A stretch of DNA of 33,830 bases from the NCBI GenBank assembly GCA_020852595.1, contig JADZAK010000062.1, forward strand, positions 1 through 33,830. Direction: 5' to 3'. Shown one piece after another: positions 15,380-24,900 of the stretch (position 1 is its first letter; every line of letters starts with the position of its first letter). The DNA is from Rhodospirillaceae bacterium (lineage in GTDB: Bacteria > Pseudomonadota > Alphaproteobacteria > Rhodospirillales > Rhodospirillaceae). Made by a program: the position numbers and the translations under genes. The notes under the pieces were generated by a model. The model made no database searches. It was not told the DNA's origin and saw nothing but the letters and a program-made list of their open reading frames with translations.

Positions 15380-17011
15380 ATGAGAGACGACGCAAAGGCT
15401 TTCGCGACGACGAAAACGTGCGGCGAGGTGCTGGTGGAGCTGCTGGAGCTCTATGGCATCGATACCGTGTTCGGCATTCCGGGCGTCCACACCGTCGAAT
15501 TCTATCGCGGCCTCAAGAACACCAAACTGCGCCACATCACGCCGCGCCACGAGCAGGGCGCCGGTTTCATGGCCGACGGCTACGCCCGCGCGACGGGCAA
15601 GCCCGCCGCCTGCTTCATCATCACGGGGCCGGGCCTGACGAATATCGCCACGCCGATGGGCCAGGCTTACGCCGATTCCGTTCCGATGCTGGTGATCTCG
15701 GCGGTCAACTACACGTTCGAGCTTGGCAAGGGCGAGGGGCGCCTGCACGAGCTGCCCTCGCAGCAGAAGTTGATGTCGGGCCTCACGGCTTTTAGTCATA
15801 CCCTGCGCCGCCCGCACGACCTGCCGGGCGTTCTCGCCGAGGCGTTCGCGGTGTTCCGCAGCAAGCGCCCGCGTCCGGTCCACATCGAGATCCCGCTCGA
15901 CGTCATCACCGCCGAGGCCGGCCACATCTCGCGCAAGGCGCTGCGTACGCCGGCGCGTCCCAAGGCCAAGGCCGCGAAGATCAACGAAGCCGCGAAGCTG
16001 CTGAAGCAGGCCAAGCGCCCGATGATGGTTCTGGGCGGCGGCGCGCAGGATGCGGGAGCGTCGGCGCGCGCGGTTGCCGAGAAACTCGGCGCTGTCGTGC
16101 TCACGACCGTGAACGGGAAGGGAATCCTTCCGCCCGGTCATCCGCTGTCCATCGGCAGCACCATCAGCCTTCCGATGATCCTCGAGGAAATGGCGCGGGC
16201 CGACGTGGTGCTGGCCGTCGGCACCGAGCTCGGTGAAACCGACACCTGGCTGTTCGAGGGCAAGCATCCGCGCTTCGACGGCAAGGTCATCCGTATCGAC
16301 ATCGAATCCAATCAGCTCAGCATCAATGCGTCGCCCGACATCGCCATCCACAGCGACGCCGATCTCGCGCTCACCTCGCTTGCCGCCGCGCTTGGCAATC
16401 ACACGCCGGACGCCGAAGGCCCGGTGCGGGCGAAGGCCTTGCGCGATCTCCTGCAAGCCAGTTTGACCCCGCCGCAGCGCGCCCATCAGACGGTCATGAA
16501 GGCGGTGCAGGACGCGCTGCCGGACGCGATGATCGTGGGCGATTCCACCCAGCCGATCTACAGCGCCAATCTGTTTTATGAAGCCGAGCGCCCGCGCACC
16601 TATTTCAATTCAACGACGGGCTACGGCACCCTCGGTTATGCGCTGCCGGCGGCCTTCGGCGCGAAACTCGCCCAGAAGGATCGCCCCGCGGTGGCCGTCA
16701 TCGGCGACGGCGGCCTGCAATTCACCATTTCTGAATTGGCCACCGGCGTGGAACTGGGCTTGCCGGTCGTTGTCCTGGTGTGGAACAACCACGGCTACTT
16801 CGAGATCAAGAAATACATGGCTGAACGCGGTATCCCGCAGATCGGCGTCGATATCTACACGCCGGACTTCCTCGCCATCGCCCGCGGCTTCGGCTGCAAC
16901 GCGGTGCGCGCGGAAAGCCTTGATCATCTCAAGGCGCAACTGAAGGCGGCGAACGGCGCAAAAGGCCCGACCTTGATCGAGATTGACGAGGCGGCCGCGC
17001 TGACCTGGTAG
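15380..17011 (+). CDS. ThDP-dependent 2-oxo acid decarboxylase, AruI-like
   Basis: The 543-residue protein is a three-domain thiamin-diphosphate enzyme of the acetolactate synthase/decarboxylase type. The Pyr domain has GIPGVHTVEFYRG and the ThDP-activating Glu in RHEQGAGFMADGYARATG. The central domain has MMVLGGGAQD. The PP domain has the ThDP/Mg motif starting GDGGLQF and ending about 28 residues later at NNHGYFEIKKYM. The NN.GY.EIK.YM wording fits proteins annotated as 5-guanidino-2-oxopentanoate (2-ketoarginine) decarboxylase, AruI, better than acetolactate synthase; this rests on memory. The next genes are an aldehyde dehydrogenase and a GABA-type aminotransferase, which would fit a 2-ketoarginine route. 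ATG 15380 is used; GTG 15377 is in frame directly before it, and neither has a strong ribosome-binding site. Confidence 0.72.
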   Translation: MRDDAKAFATTKTCGEVLVELLELYGIDTVFGIPGVHTVEFYRGLKNTKLRHITPRHEQGAGFMADGYARATGKPAACFIITGPGLTNIATPMGQAYADSVPMLVISAVNYTFELGKGEGRLHELPSQQKLMSGLTAFSHTLRRPHDLPGVLAEAFAVFRSKRPRPVHIEIPLDVITAEAGHISRKALRTPARPKAKAAKINEAAKLLKQAKRPMMVLGGGAQDAGASARAVAEKLGAVVLTTVNGKGILPPGHPLSIGSTISLPMILEEMARADVVLAVGTELGETDTWLFEGKHPRFDGKVIRIDIESNQLSINASPDIAIHSDADLALTSLAAALGNHTPDAEGPVRAKALRDLLQASLTPPQRAHQTVMKAVQDALPDAMIVGDSTQPIYSANLFYEAERPRTYFNSTTGYGTLGYALPAAFGAKLAQKDRPAVAVIGDGGLQFTISELATGVELGLPVVVLVWNNHGYFEIKKYMAERGIPQIGVDIYTPDFLAIARGFGCNAVRAESLDHLKAQLKAANGAKGPTLIEIDEAAALTW

Positions 17012-17034
17012 CGCTTCCACAAGAGGCCCGATTC

Positions 17035-18495
17035 ATGACCGACAACGCTTTGCTCAAGCGCGACCGCAGCCTTTTTATCGGCGGCGGATGGCGCGCCTCT
17101 ACCGGCGACGAGCGTATTCATGTGACCGATCCGTCGACCGGCTTGCCGCTGGCGGAACTCGGCGGTGCGAGCGCCGCCGACGTCGCCGCCGCCGTCACCG
17201 CCGCCGTGAACGCTTTTCCCGCGTGGTCCCGTCTTCCGGGCCGCGAGCGGGCGCGCGTCCTGCGCGATATCGCCGACAAGCTCATGGGACGCCGCGAAGC
17301 CATCATCGACCTCCTGATGCGCAACAACGGCAAACCGCGCCGCGAAGCCGAGATCGATGCGTCGGACGCCGTCGCGACCTTTGCCTATTACGGCGATCTC
17401 GCCGAAGCGCTCGACAAGCGCCAGGATACGGGCGTCGCGCTTCCCGATCCGGCGCACGCCGGCAAGACCCGCTACGAACCGCTGGGCCCCGTCGGCATGA
17501 TCGTGCCGTGGAACTTCCCGATGGTGACGAGTGCCTGGAAGATCGCACCGGCGCTCGCGGCCGGCTGCACGATCGTGATCAAGACGGCGTCTTTCACGCC
17601 GCTCGCGGAACTGATCTATGGCGACATCGCCGCCGAAATCGGTCTTCCCGCCGGTGTGCTCAATATCATCACCGGCGGCGCGGCGGCCGGCGCGGCTTTG
17701 ACCGCGGACAAGCGTCTGCGCAAATTGTCGTTCACCGGCAGCAACGCGGTGGGCTCGAAGGTCATGGGCGCCGCCGCGCAACACGTTGTTCCTGTGTCGC
17801 TGGAGCTGGGCGGAAAATCGCCCATCGTCGTGCTCGGCGACGCCGCGGTGGAAGACGCCGTGGACCTCATCATGGCCGGGATTTTCTTCAATGCCGGCCA
17901 GATGTGTTCGGCGACGTCTCGCCTCGTCATCGACCGGAAAATCGCCGACAAGGTGATGGCGCGCCTGGTGGAAAAGACCGAGGCGATGAAGGTCGATTCT
18001 CCTTACGCCGACGGGGCGGAGATGGGGCCGATGACCACGCAAGGCCAGTACCGCGCGGTGAGCAAGACCTTTGAACGCGCCAAAGCCGACGGGTTGAAGT
18101 GTCTCACGGGCGGGCATGTCCTGCAGCGCGACGGCTTCTTTGTCGCTCCCACGATTTACGACGACGTGCCGACGGACAATGCGGTCTGGCGCGAGGAGAT
18201 TTTTGGTCCCGTGCTCGCCGTGCGCCGGTTCGATACGGAAGAAGAGGCCATCGCGCTCGCCAACGACACCGAGTTTGGCTTGGCGGCCACTGTCGTCGGC
18301 GGCGATGCCGCAAAAGCCGAGCGCATCGCGCGTGAGATCGAAGCCGGACATATCTGGGTGAATACGCCGCAGGTGCCCTATGTCCAGTCCGCCTGGGGCG
18401 GGTTCAAGGCCAGCGGCATTGGACGCGAATTAGGTCCCTGGGGCATGGATGCCTTCCTCGGGGTCAAGCACATCACTGTTCCCGCAACGAAATAA
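17035..18495 (+). CDS. Aldehyde dehydrogenase, aminoaldehyde/betaine-aldehyde type
   Basis: The 486-residue NAD(P)-dependent aldehyde dehydrogenase is full length. Motifs are VPWNFPMV, FTGSNAVGSK, LELGGKSP (general-base Glu), NAGQMCSATSR (nucleophilic Cys), EEIFGPV and GFKASGIGRELG. NAGQ.CSATSR with a GRELG ending is typical of betaine-aldehyde and omega-aminoaldehyde dehydrogenases. It lies 23 bases after the decarboxylase and 28 before the aminotransferase, so a product aldehyde of the decarboxylase (for example 4-guanidinobutyraldehyde, the substrate of KauB-type enzymes) is the natural guess. Substrate specificity cannot be proven from sequence. AAGAGG precedes ATG 17035. Confidence 0.85.
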   Translation: MTDNALLKRDRSLFIGGGWRASTGDERIHVTDPSTGLPLAELGGASAADVAAAVTAAVNAFPAWSRLPGRERARVLRDIADKLMGRREAIIDLLMRNNGKPRREAEIDASDAVATFAYYGDLAEALDKRQDTGVALPDPAHAGKTRYEPLGPVGMIVPWNFPMVTSAWKIAPALAAGCTIVIKTASFTPLAELIYGDIAAEIGLPAGVLNIITGGAAAGAALTADKRLRKLSFTGSNAVGSKVMGAAAQHVVPVSLELGGKSPIVVLGDAAVEDAVDLIMAGIFFNAGQMCSATSRLVIDRKIADKVMARLVEKTEAMKVDSPYADGAEMGPMTTQGQYRAVSKTFERAKADGLKCLTGGHVLQRDGFFVAPTIYDDVPTDNAVWREEIFGPVLAVRRFDTEEEAIALANDTEFGLAATVVGGDAAKAERIAREIEAGHIWVNTPQVPYVQSAWGGFKASGIGRELGPWGMDAFLGVKHITVPATK

Positions 18496-18523
18496 ACCAC
18501 GGCCGCAAGGCCAGGAGAACGCC

Positions 18524-19810
18524 ATGACGAAATCGAATGCCGCTCTGTTTGCGCGCCGCCAGGCCGCTGTTCCCAAAGGCGTCGGCAATGCCACCGCCGT
18601 GATCGCCGAACGTGCTCAGAACGCCGAGATCTGGGACGTCGAAGGCAAGCGCTATATCGACTTCGTCGGCGGCATCGGATCGCTGAACACAGGGCACCGT
18701 CATCCGAAGGTGATGAAAGCCGTGCACGACCAGCTCGACAAGGTCACTCACTCGGCGTTCCAGGTGATGGCGTATGAACCTTACGTCGAACTCGCGGAGC
18801 GTTTGAACGCGATCGCGCCGGTCGACGGTCCGGCGAAGACGATCTTCTTCGCCACCGGCGCCGAAGCGACCGAAAACGCCATCAAGATCGCCCGCGTCGC
18901 CACGGGCCGCCCGGCGGTCATCGCCTTCGCGGGCGGTTTTCACGGCCGCACGCTGCTGGCATCCGCGATGACCGGAAAGGTCGCGCCCTACAAGAAGCAC
19001 TTCGGTCCGATGCCCGGTGAAATCTATCACGTACCGTTCCCGGCCGAATCGCGCGGCATTTCCGTGCAGACCTCTCTGGAAGCCATCGACCGCCTGTTCT
19101 ACGCCGATCTCGAACCCGAGCGCGTCGCGGCCATCATTATCGAGCCTGTGCAGGGCGAGGGCGGGTTCAACCCCGCGCCGAAGGACCTGGTGGTGGCGCT
19201 GCGCAAGCTGTGCGACCAGCACGGCATTATGCTGATCGCCGATGAAGTGCAGTCCGGCTTCGCGCGCACCGGCAAGATGTTCGGCATCGAGCACTCCGGG
19301 GTGAAGCCCGACATGATCACGGTGGCGAAGTCCATCTCGGGCGGCTTCCCGCTGTCCGGCGTCATCGGCCGCGCGGCCGTCATGGATGCTTCGCCGCCGG
19401 GCGGCCTCGGCGGCACCTTCGGCGGCCCGCCGATCTCTTGCGCCGCGGGCATCGCGGTGCTCGACGTCATCAAGGAAGAAAAGCTCCTCGACCGCGCCAA
19501 TGAAATCGGCAAACGGATCCGCGCGAAACTGGAAGCCTTCGAGAAGCGCAACGACCTGTACCCCATCGCCGCCGTCCGCGGTCCGGGGGCCATGATCGGC
19601 TTCGACATCGTCAAGGCGCGCGGCGGCAACGAGCCGGACGGCGAGGCCACCAAGAAGATCGTCGCCAAGGCGCTGGACGCCGGTCTGCTCCTGCTCACCT
19701 GCGGCACCTACGGCAACACCATCCGCATCCTCGTGCCGCTGACGGCCTCCGACGGCCTTGTCGACGAAGGCATGGCCCTCATGGAAAAAGCGATGGCCTA
19801 TCCGGGCTAA
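18524..19810 (+). CDS. gabT: 4-aminobutyrate aminotransferase (class III)
   Basis: The 428-residue PLP enzyme has the length and motifs of GABA aminotransferase: FVGGIGSLNTGHRHPKV, ATGAEATENAIKIAR, GGFHGRT, EPVQGEGGF, IADEVQSGFARTG and the PLP lysine in TVAKSISGGFPLSG. The DEVQSGFARTG wording matches GABA aminotransferases rather than acetylornithine aminotransferases. One odd point is GTFGGPPISCAA, where the common form has an Asn-Pro pair (G.GNP) and here Pro-Pro. ATG 18524 has AGGAGA upstream, itself just after a small GGCC-GCAA-GGCC hairpin. Last gene of the operon; an inverted repeat CCGGGC/GCCCGG (19802-19823) overlaps its stop but lacks a T run. The product succinate semialdehyde would be oxidised by the enzyme at 10126-11583. 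Confidence 0.87.
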   Translation: MTKSNAALFARRQAAVPKGVGNATAVIAERAQNAEIWDVEGKRYIDFVGGIGSLNTGHRHPKVMKAVHDQLDKVTHSAFQVMAYEPYVELAERLNAIAPVDGPAKTIFFATGAEATENAIKIARVATGRPAVIAFAGGFHGRTLLASAMTGKVAPYKKHFGPMPGEIYHVPFPAESRGISVQTSLEAIDRLFYADLEPERVAAIIIEPVQGEGGFNPAPKDLVVALRKLCDQHGIMLIADEVQSGFARTGKMFGIEHSGVKPDMITVAKSISGGFPLSGVIGRAAVMDASPPGGLGGTFGGPPISCAAGIAVLDVIKEEKLLDRANEIGKRIRAKLEAFEKRNDLYPIAAVRGPGAMIGFDIVKARGGNEPDGEATKKIVAKALDAGLLLLTCGTYGNTIRILVPLTASDGLVDEGMALMEKAMAYPG

Positions 19811-19898
19811 ACCTCGGGCCCGGTTCTGCGGGACTATTGGGACGGCGCGCATTCACGGTATAGTTGCGCGCCGTTTCTCTTTGCAGCACCGGGGTCTC

Positions 19899-21083
19899 GT
19901 GGCGACACTTTCCACTCGTTTTCCGTCCAAGACGCGACTTGCGCTGGCGGGGCTGTTGTTGATGGCGCATCTCGGCGTCATCGCGGTCGGGCTTTCCGGC
20001 GCCTGGCAGCAGACCTTCGCTCGGCTCACCGTTCCTGTCGCTCCGGCGCCGTTTGACGATTTCCGCGTGGTGGTGGGGGGCGCCCTCAGTGCCGATCAGG
20101 GATTTGACCCCCTTGTCGCAAATCCGAACGATCCGCGTCAGCGTCCGCTTAATTATCCCCGTGTTTGGATTTCGATCGGCCGGTTTTTCGCGGGCGAAAA
20201 TGGGATTATCGCCGGCGGCCTGAGTCTCGCGGTTCTGTTTTCGGGCATCGTCGCCTGGCTGATCGCGACGCAAAAGAATACGGCGGCTTCCGTCGGACTT
20301 GCGCTCGTTTCGCTTTCCACGTCCACCTGGCTCGCGCTCGAGCGCGGAAATACGGATTTGCTCATTTTCGCTCTGATCGCCGCCGCCCTTTTGGCGCCCT
20401 GGCGGTATAGCTCGGTGCTGCTTGGCGTCGCGACCGTTCTCAAGGTCTATCCGCTTGTCACCACCGTCATGCAGGCCTTGCGTGAACGCACGATGGTCAG
20501 CCTTGGCGTCGCGGTCGCCGCCGTGGTTTATCTGATCGCGATCTATCGCGACCTTTTGCAGATTTCCCGGACGACCGAGGTCGCCGGCTTTCTGTCCTTC
20601 GGCATCAAATCCACGACGATGCTTTTTGCGGGGAGCGCCTATCTCCTCAGTGCGGCCGCGATTTACGCGCTCTTTGCCGCCGGCGCCGCGATTGCTCTTG
20701 TCGCGGCCTTGAAACGCCCGCACCGCGCGAAGCTTTCCCCGTTCGAGGAGCAGAGCGTATTGCTCGCGGGAGCGTTGCTGTTGTTTTGTTTTGTAACAGC
20801 CAGCAATTGGGACTACCGGCTTATTTTCACGCTCTTGCTGGTTCCATACTTCCTGCGCCCGGCGACGGGTGGCGAGCGCCTGTTCGGCTGGTTCGCGGTG
20901 GCGACGATCGTTTTGGCATGTAACTACACGGTCCTGACGGCGCTCCGGGACACGGGCATCCTCTTGAATGCCGCGGCGAAGTACGTGCTCTATTGCATTC
21001 TGGTTTTCTCCGTCACTAGAGTCGTCGTTCGGACGGACGATGTGCAGTTCATGATCGAGAACTGGCGCGCGACGGCCAAATAA
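19899..21083 (+). CDS. GT87/DUF2029-like integral membrane glycosyltransferase
   Basis: The 394-residue protein has about ten hydrophobic segments, the first at residues 13-31. Features of the GT87 (DUF2029) family are visible: an extracytoplasmic loop DDFRVVVGGALSADQGFDP, then NYPRVWI, then LERGNTDLLIF and LLGVATVLKVYPLV, the last two being the family's RGN.D and K.YP motifs. Such enzymes use polyprenyl-phosphate sugar donors to glycosylate lipids or polysaccharides at the membrane. The donor and acceptor here are unknown. GTG 19899 is chosen because the frame runs back into gabT and the first start beyond its stop with a GGGG ribosome-binding sequence (19891-19894) is this GTG; TTG 19881 is an alternative. 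It appears to stand alone; the next gene is 26 bases away. Confidence 0.75.
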   Translation: MATLSTRFPSKTRLALAGLLLMAHLGVIAVGLSGAWQQTFARLTVPVAPAPFDDFRVVVGGALSADQGFDPLVANPNDPRQRPLNYPRVWISIGRFFAGENGIIAGGLSLAVLFSGIVAWLIATQKNTAASVGLALVSLSTSTWLALERGNTDLLIFALIAAALLAPWRYSSVLLGVATVLKVYPLVTTVMQALRERTMVSLGVAVAAVVYLIAIYRDLLQISRTTEVAGFLSFGIKSTTMLFAGSAYLLSAAAIYALFAAGAAIALVAALKRPHRAKLSPFEEQSVLLAGALLLFCFVTASNWDYRLIFTLLLVPYFLRPATGGERLFGWFAVATIVLACNYTVLTALRDTGILLNAAAKYVLYCILVFSVTRVVVRTDDVQFMIENWRATAK

Positions 21084-21109
21084 CGACCCAGGAAAAGGGA
21101 GGCCCGGCG

Positions 21110-21802
21110 ATGATCTCAAGAACGCGGCGTGATGTGATGGCCGGCGCGGCGCTTGCGCCGGCGGCTCTTCTTGCACTGTCGTCGCCCGCGCGGGCCCAGG
21201 CAGCGGTGGACAACGGCGATATCGTCAAAGCCGAACTTGAGAAGGCCGCGGCCCAGGCGGCGGCCGCGCGCGCGAGCACGCTGTTGCGCGATCCCGGCTC
21301 GCCGGTGCTTGGCAATCCGCAAGGCGACGTCACGCTGGTCAAGTTCACCGACTACCAGTGCGCCTACTGCAAGGCCGCCGACCCGCGTATCGAGAAGCTG
21401 ATCGCCGACGATCCCAAAGTACGCGTGGTGGTGAAGGAGTTCCCGATCCTCGGGCCGGTTTCCGTGGTCGCGGCCAAGGCGGCCCTCGCCGCGCAAAAGC
21501 AGGGTAAGTATGCCCCTTACCACCAGACCATGATGGGCTTTCGGGGCAAACTGAGCGAAGCGGACATCTTCGCCATGGCGGGGAAGGTGGGGCTCAACGT
21601 CGACAAGCTGAAGGCGGACATGGACTCGCCGGAGGTCACGGGACAGATCATCGCGACCTTCGACCTTGCCCGCGCCCTGAAGATCTCCCTGACCCCCGGC
21701 TACATCGTGAACGCCACGGTGCTTTCGGGCGTGTCGGCCAAGACCTCGTCGGCGGCGATCAATTTCCCGCAAGAGGTCGCGGCGGCCCGCGCCCGCTTGT
21801 AG
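21110..21802 (+). CDS. DsbA-family thiol oxidoreductase, exported
   Basis: The 230-residue protein starts with an export signal that has a twin-arginine look (RTRRDVMAG followed by a hydrophobic run and a PARAQ cleavage region). A short helical segment follows. The DsbA/thioredoxin-like domain contains VTLVKFTDYQCAYCKAADP (CxxC reading CAYC), FPILGP, an inserted helical part, and the cis-Pro loop TPGYIVNATVLSG. It probably oxidises or isomerises periplasmic disulfides, like the Com1/BdbD-type DsbA proteins of alphaproteobacteria. GGGAGG precedes ATG 21110. It may be cotranscribed with the upstream membrane glycosyltransferase (26-base gap). Confidence 0.85.
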   Translation: MISRTRRDVMAGAALAPAALLALSSPARAQAAVDNGDIVKAELEKAAAQAAAARASTLLRDPGSPVLGNPQGDVTLVKFTDYQCAYCKAADPRIEKLIADDPKVRVVVKEFPILGPVSVVAAKAALAAQKQGKYAPYHQTMMGFRGKLSEADIFAMAGKVGLNVDKLKADMDSPEVTGQIIATFDLARALKISLTPGYIVNATVLSGVSAKTSSAAINFPQEVAAARARL

Positions 21803-21884
21803 CGGCGGGCCCCCAAATTAGTCCCTATTTATATGGGATTTAGATGGGGTTGTGCGCGGATTTCGGCGCCTGCGGCGGGCGACT

Positions 21885-21910
21885 TTAACGGATCTTTAAC
21901 CAAAATTAAC
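21885..21910 (+). promoter_or_regulatory. CtrA-type binding box plus extra half-site
   Basis: TTAA (21885-21888), seven bases, then TTAAC (21896-21900) exactly match the CtrA consensus TTAA-N7-TTAAC. A third TTAAC follows at 21906-21910. The box is 81 to 107 bases upstream of the giant repeat gene. CtrA is the alphaproteobacterial cell-cycle and motility/surface regulator. Confidence 0.6.
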
Positions 21911-21991
21911 TACACCTGGGATTGCAGGCGCAGGTTGCGCGCCGCCGCGCCGCTTCAGCGCTGCGGGTAGATCTTTGGGGGTATCGTTCCG

Positions 21992-24900
21992 GTGCTTTCG
22001 TCGGCGTCCATGTCCCTGGCACAGATTGCCGGGCTCGGCCTGAGTGACGTGCGCGCGCTGGCGCCGTCGCAGATCGCCACGCTGTCGCCGGAACAGGTTG
22101 GCGCGTTCTCCGTCAGCCAGGTCGCCGAGTTCAACGAAGCGCAAATCGCCGCGCTCTCGAAGAAGCAGCTGGCGGCGCTCAGTCCCGAAAAGCTCGCCGC
22201 CCTCGGCGCAAACCGGGTCAGCTTCACCTCCGATCAGGTTCAAGTCCTTTTCCGCGCCCAGGTCGAGGCGTCCGACGTCGGTCCGATCGCCGATATGTCG
22301 ACGCAGCAGATCCGCGGCCTTACGCGCGACGAGATCGCCGCTCTTTCGCCGGAGCAAATCGCGGTCCTCGCGCCGACGCAGATCGCGGCCTTCTCGGCCA
22401 CTCAGATTCAGGCGTTCCGCTCGACCCAGATCGCGCTGTTGAACGATGCGCAAGTCCAAGCGCTCACCCCTGCGCAGGTGACGGCCCTGACCGGTGTGCA
22501 GGTCAAGGCGATGACCGCCGGTCAGATCGAAGCCTTGGATGCATCGCAGGTCGCCGCGCTGGCGAGCGACATCAATGCCTTCTCGGTTACGCAAATCCAG
22601 GCTCTGCACGGCGAGCAGATCCCCGCTTTGACCGTCACGCAAATCCGGACGTTGCCGGGCAGCTTCGTCGGCGCTCTGAACGCGGACCAGGTGGAAGCTT
22701 TGAGCGCCGCGCAACTGTCGGCGATGACGCCGGCCCAGATCAAAGCCCTGACAACGACCGCGCTGAACGCCTTCTCGGCGACGCAGTTCACGGCGTTTAG
22801 CCCCAGCCTGATCGCGGGGCTTTCCCCGGCGCAAGTCATGGGCCTGTCGGCGGAAAAGATCGCATCCCTGACTCCGGCGCAGATTCAAGGCCTGACGCTC
22901 CCGCAGATTGCCGCGCTTACGCCGGCGCAGATCGACGTGCTCAATGAAGCTCAAATGGCGAGTTTCACGGCCGGCCAGATGAAGGGCTTCGCCGTCACGG
23001 ATGTCGCCGAGCTGAGCGTCACACAGATCGCCGCCCTGAGCACGGCACAGATTGCCGCGCTCATCCCGGCCCAGATCAAGGCCCTGAGCATCGCGCAGTT
23101 TGCGGGCCTTTCCTCCGCGCAACTCGGCGCGTTGACGCCCGTCCAGGTTTCCGCCCTGACCACGGCTCAGGTGTCCGGTTTGACCCCCGCCCAACTCGGC
23201 GGCTTGTCGCTTGCCCAGCTCCGCGGCCTGACCGCGCAGCAGGTCGCGCTGCTCAGCCCCGGCCAGATGGCCGCGTTGACGCCGCAGCGTTTCGCGATGC
23301 TCGCGCCGGTTCAGGTCAGGGGCCTCACCACCACGCAGATCGCGGATTTAAGCGTTGAACACATTGCCGCGCTCGCGGCGGCGCAAGTGGGCGCGCTGAC
23401 GGGACCGCAATTCAAGGCGCTGAGCGTCACGCAACTGAGCGCGCTGGAGGGGCCGCAAATCCGTGCCCTCACGGCCGTGCAGCTCGGACAAATGACGACC
23501 GCGCAGGTGCAGGCGCTGTCGGCCGATCAGCTTGCCGCGATCGGCACGCTTGTGCGCGGCTTCTCGGTCGCAGCCGTTGGATCGCTGACCACGACGCAGC
23601 TCGACGGGTTCACGGCGGACCAGATCCGCAACCTTACGGCGGTGCAGGTGAAAGGCCTGACGGCGGGCCAGCTCGCTTCGCTTGACGACAGCCAGCTCGG
23701 AGCCTTTACCGCGCTCCAGATCGGCGGTTTTACCGATACGCAGCTGGCGCAGTTCCTCACCGGGAACGTCGCGGCGCTGACGCCGGCCCAGATCAAGGGT
23801 TTGGGCCCCTTGCAACTGGCCGCGCTGAACGCTCAGCAGATCGATGCGCTCGGCACGACGCAGATCGCGGCGCTGTCGGCGCAACAGATCGCCAGCCTCG
23901 GCGCCGGCGCCGTTGCCAGCCTCGACCGCACCCAGATGGCGGCGTTGGCGCCGGCGCAGGTCGTGGCGCTGACGGCGACCCAGATCAAAGCCCTGACCGA
24001 AACGCAGGTCGGCGATCTGATGTCCGGTCAGATCGGCGCGCTGTCGATGGTACAGCTTTCCTATTTCGACACGGGCAAGATCGCGGCCCTCGATCCGGCG
24101 CAGATCGCCAGCCTCACGGCGGCGCAGTTCCGTGGATTTACCTCCACGCAGCTCGGCGCGATCGGCGTCAATCAGCTCCAAGCGCTCGGTACGGGCCATA
24201 TCGCCGCGCTCAGCGGAAACGCCTTGGCGGGACTCAAGGAAACGCAGATCGGCGCGCTTTCGCTCGCGCAGCTCCAGGCGCTGAACGCTCCCGGCGTCGG
24301 CGCATTGAGCTCGACGCAGCTCGGGTATTTGTCGACCGAACAAGTCGCGGCGCTGACGACGGCGCAAGTGCGCGCGCTGAAGCAGACCAGCCTTGCGGCG
24401 CTCACGCCCGATCAGATCGGCGCCTTCAGTTCCGAACAATTCGCCGCGCTCGCGCCGGGAAGCATTTCCGCCCTGACACCGGCGCAGGTCGCCGCTTTGG
24501 CGTCCGACCATGCGGATGTCATGACGCCGGGCCAGCTTTCCGGCCTGACCGCGTCTCAGGTCGCGGGCCTGCCGCCGGAGGTCGTCGCCGCGTTCACGCC
24601 CACGCAGCTGACCGGATTCACGGCGACCACGCTCGCGGCCCTGACGGCGACGCAACTCGGGACTTTGACCGGTACGCAAATCGGATCGTTGGCCACCGGC
24701 CAGGTTGCGGCCTTGACGGCCGGGATCGTCGGGAATTTGACGGCCACGCAACTGGCGGCCTTTGCCTCCACGCAATGGAACGCGCTGACGCCGTCGGCGA
24801 TGGGCGGGCTGTCGGCGACACAGATCGCGGGACTGCCCGCGAGCGAGATCGCCGATATTCAGAAGATTTCGGGATTTGCCTCGACCCAGATCCGCGCGCT

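Noticed and set aside
15380..17011. Acetolactate synthase (ilvB) identity
   Set aside because: No regulatory-subunit gene follows, and the PP-domain wording NNHGYFEIKKYM and the aldehyde dehydrogenase/aminotransferase neighbours fit a decarboxylase better. It is not fully excluded.
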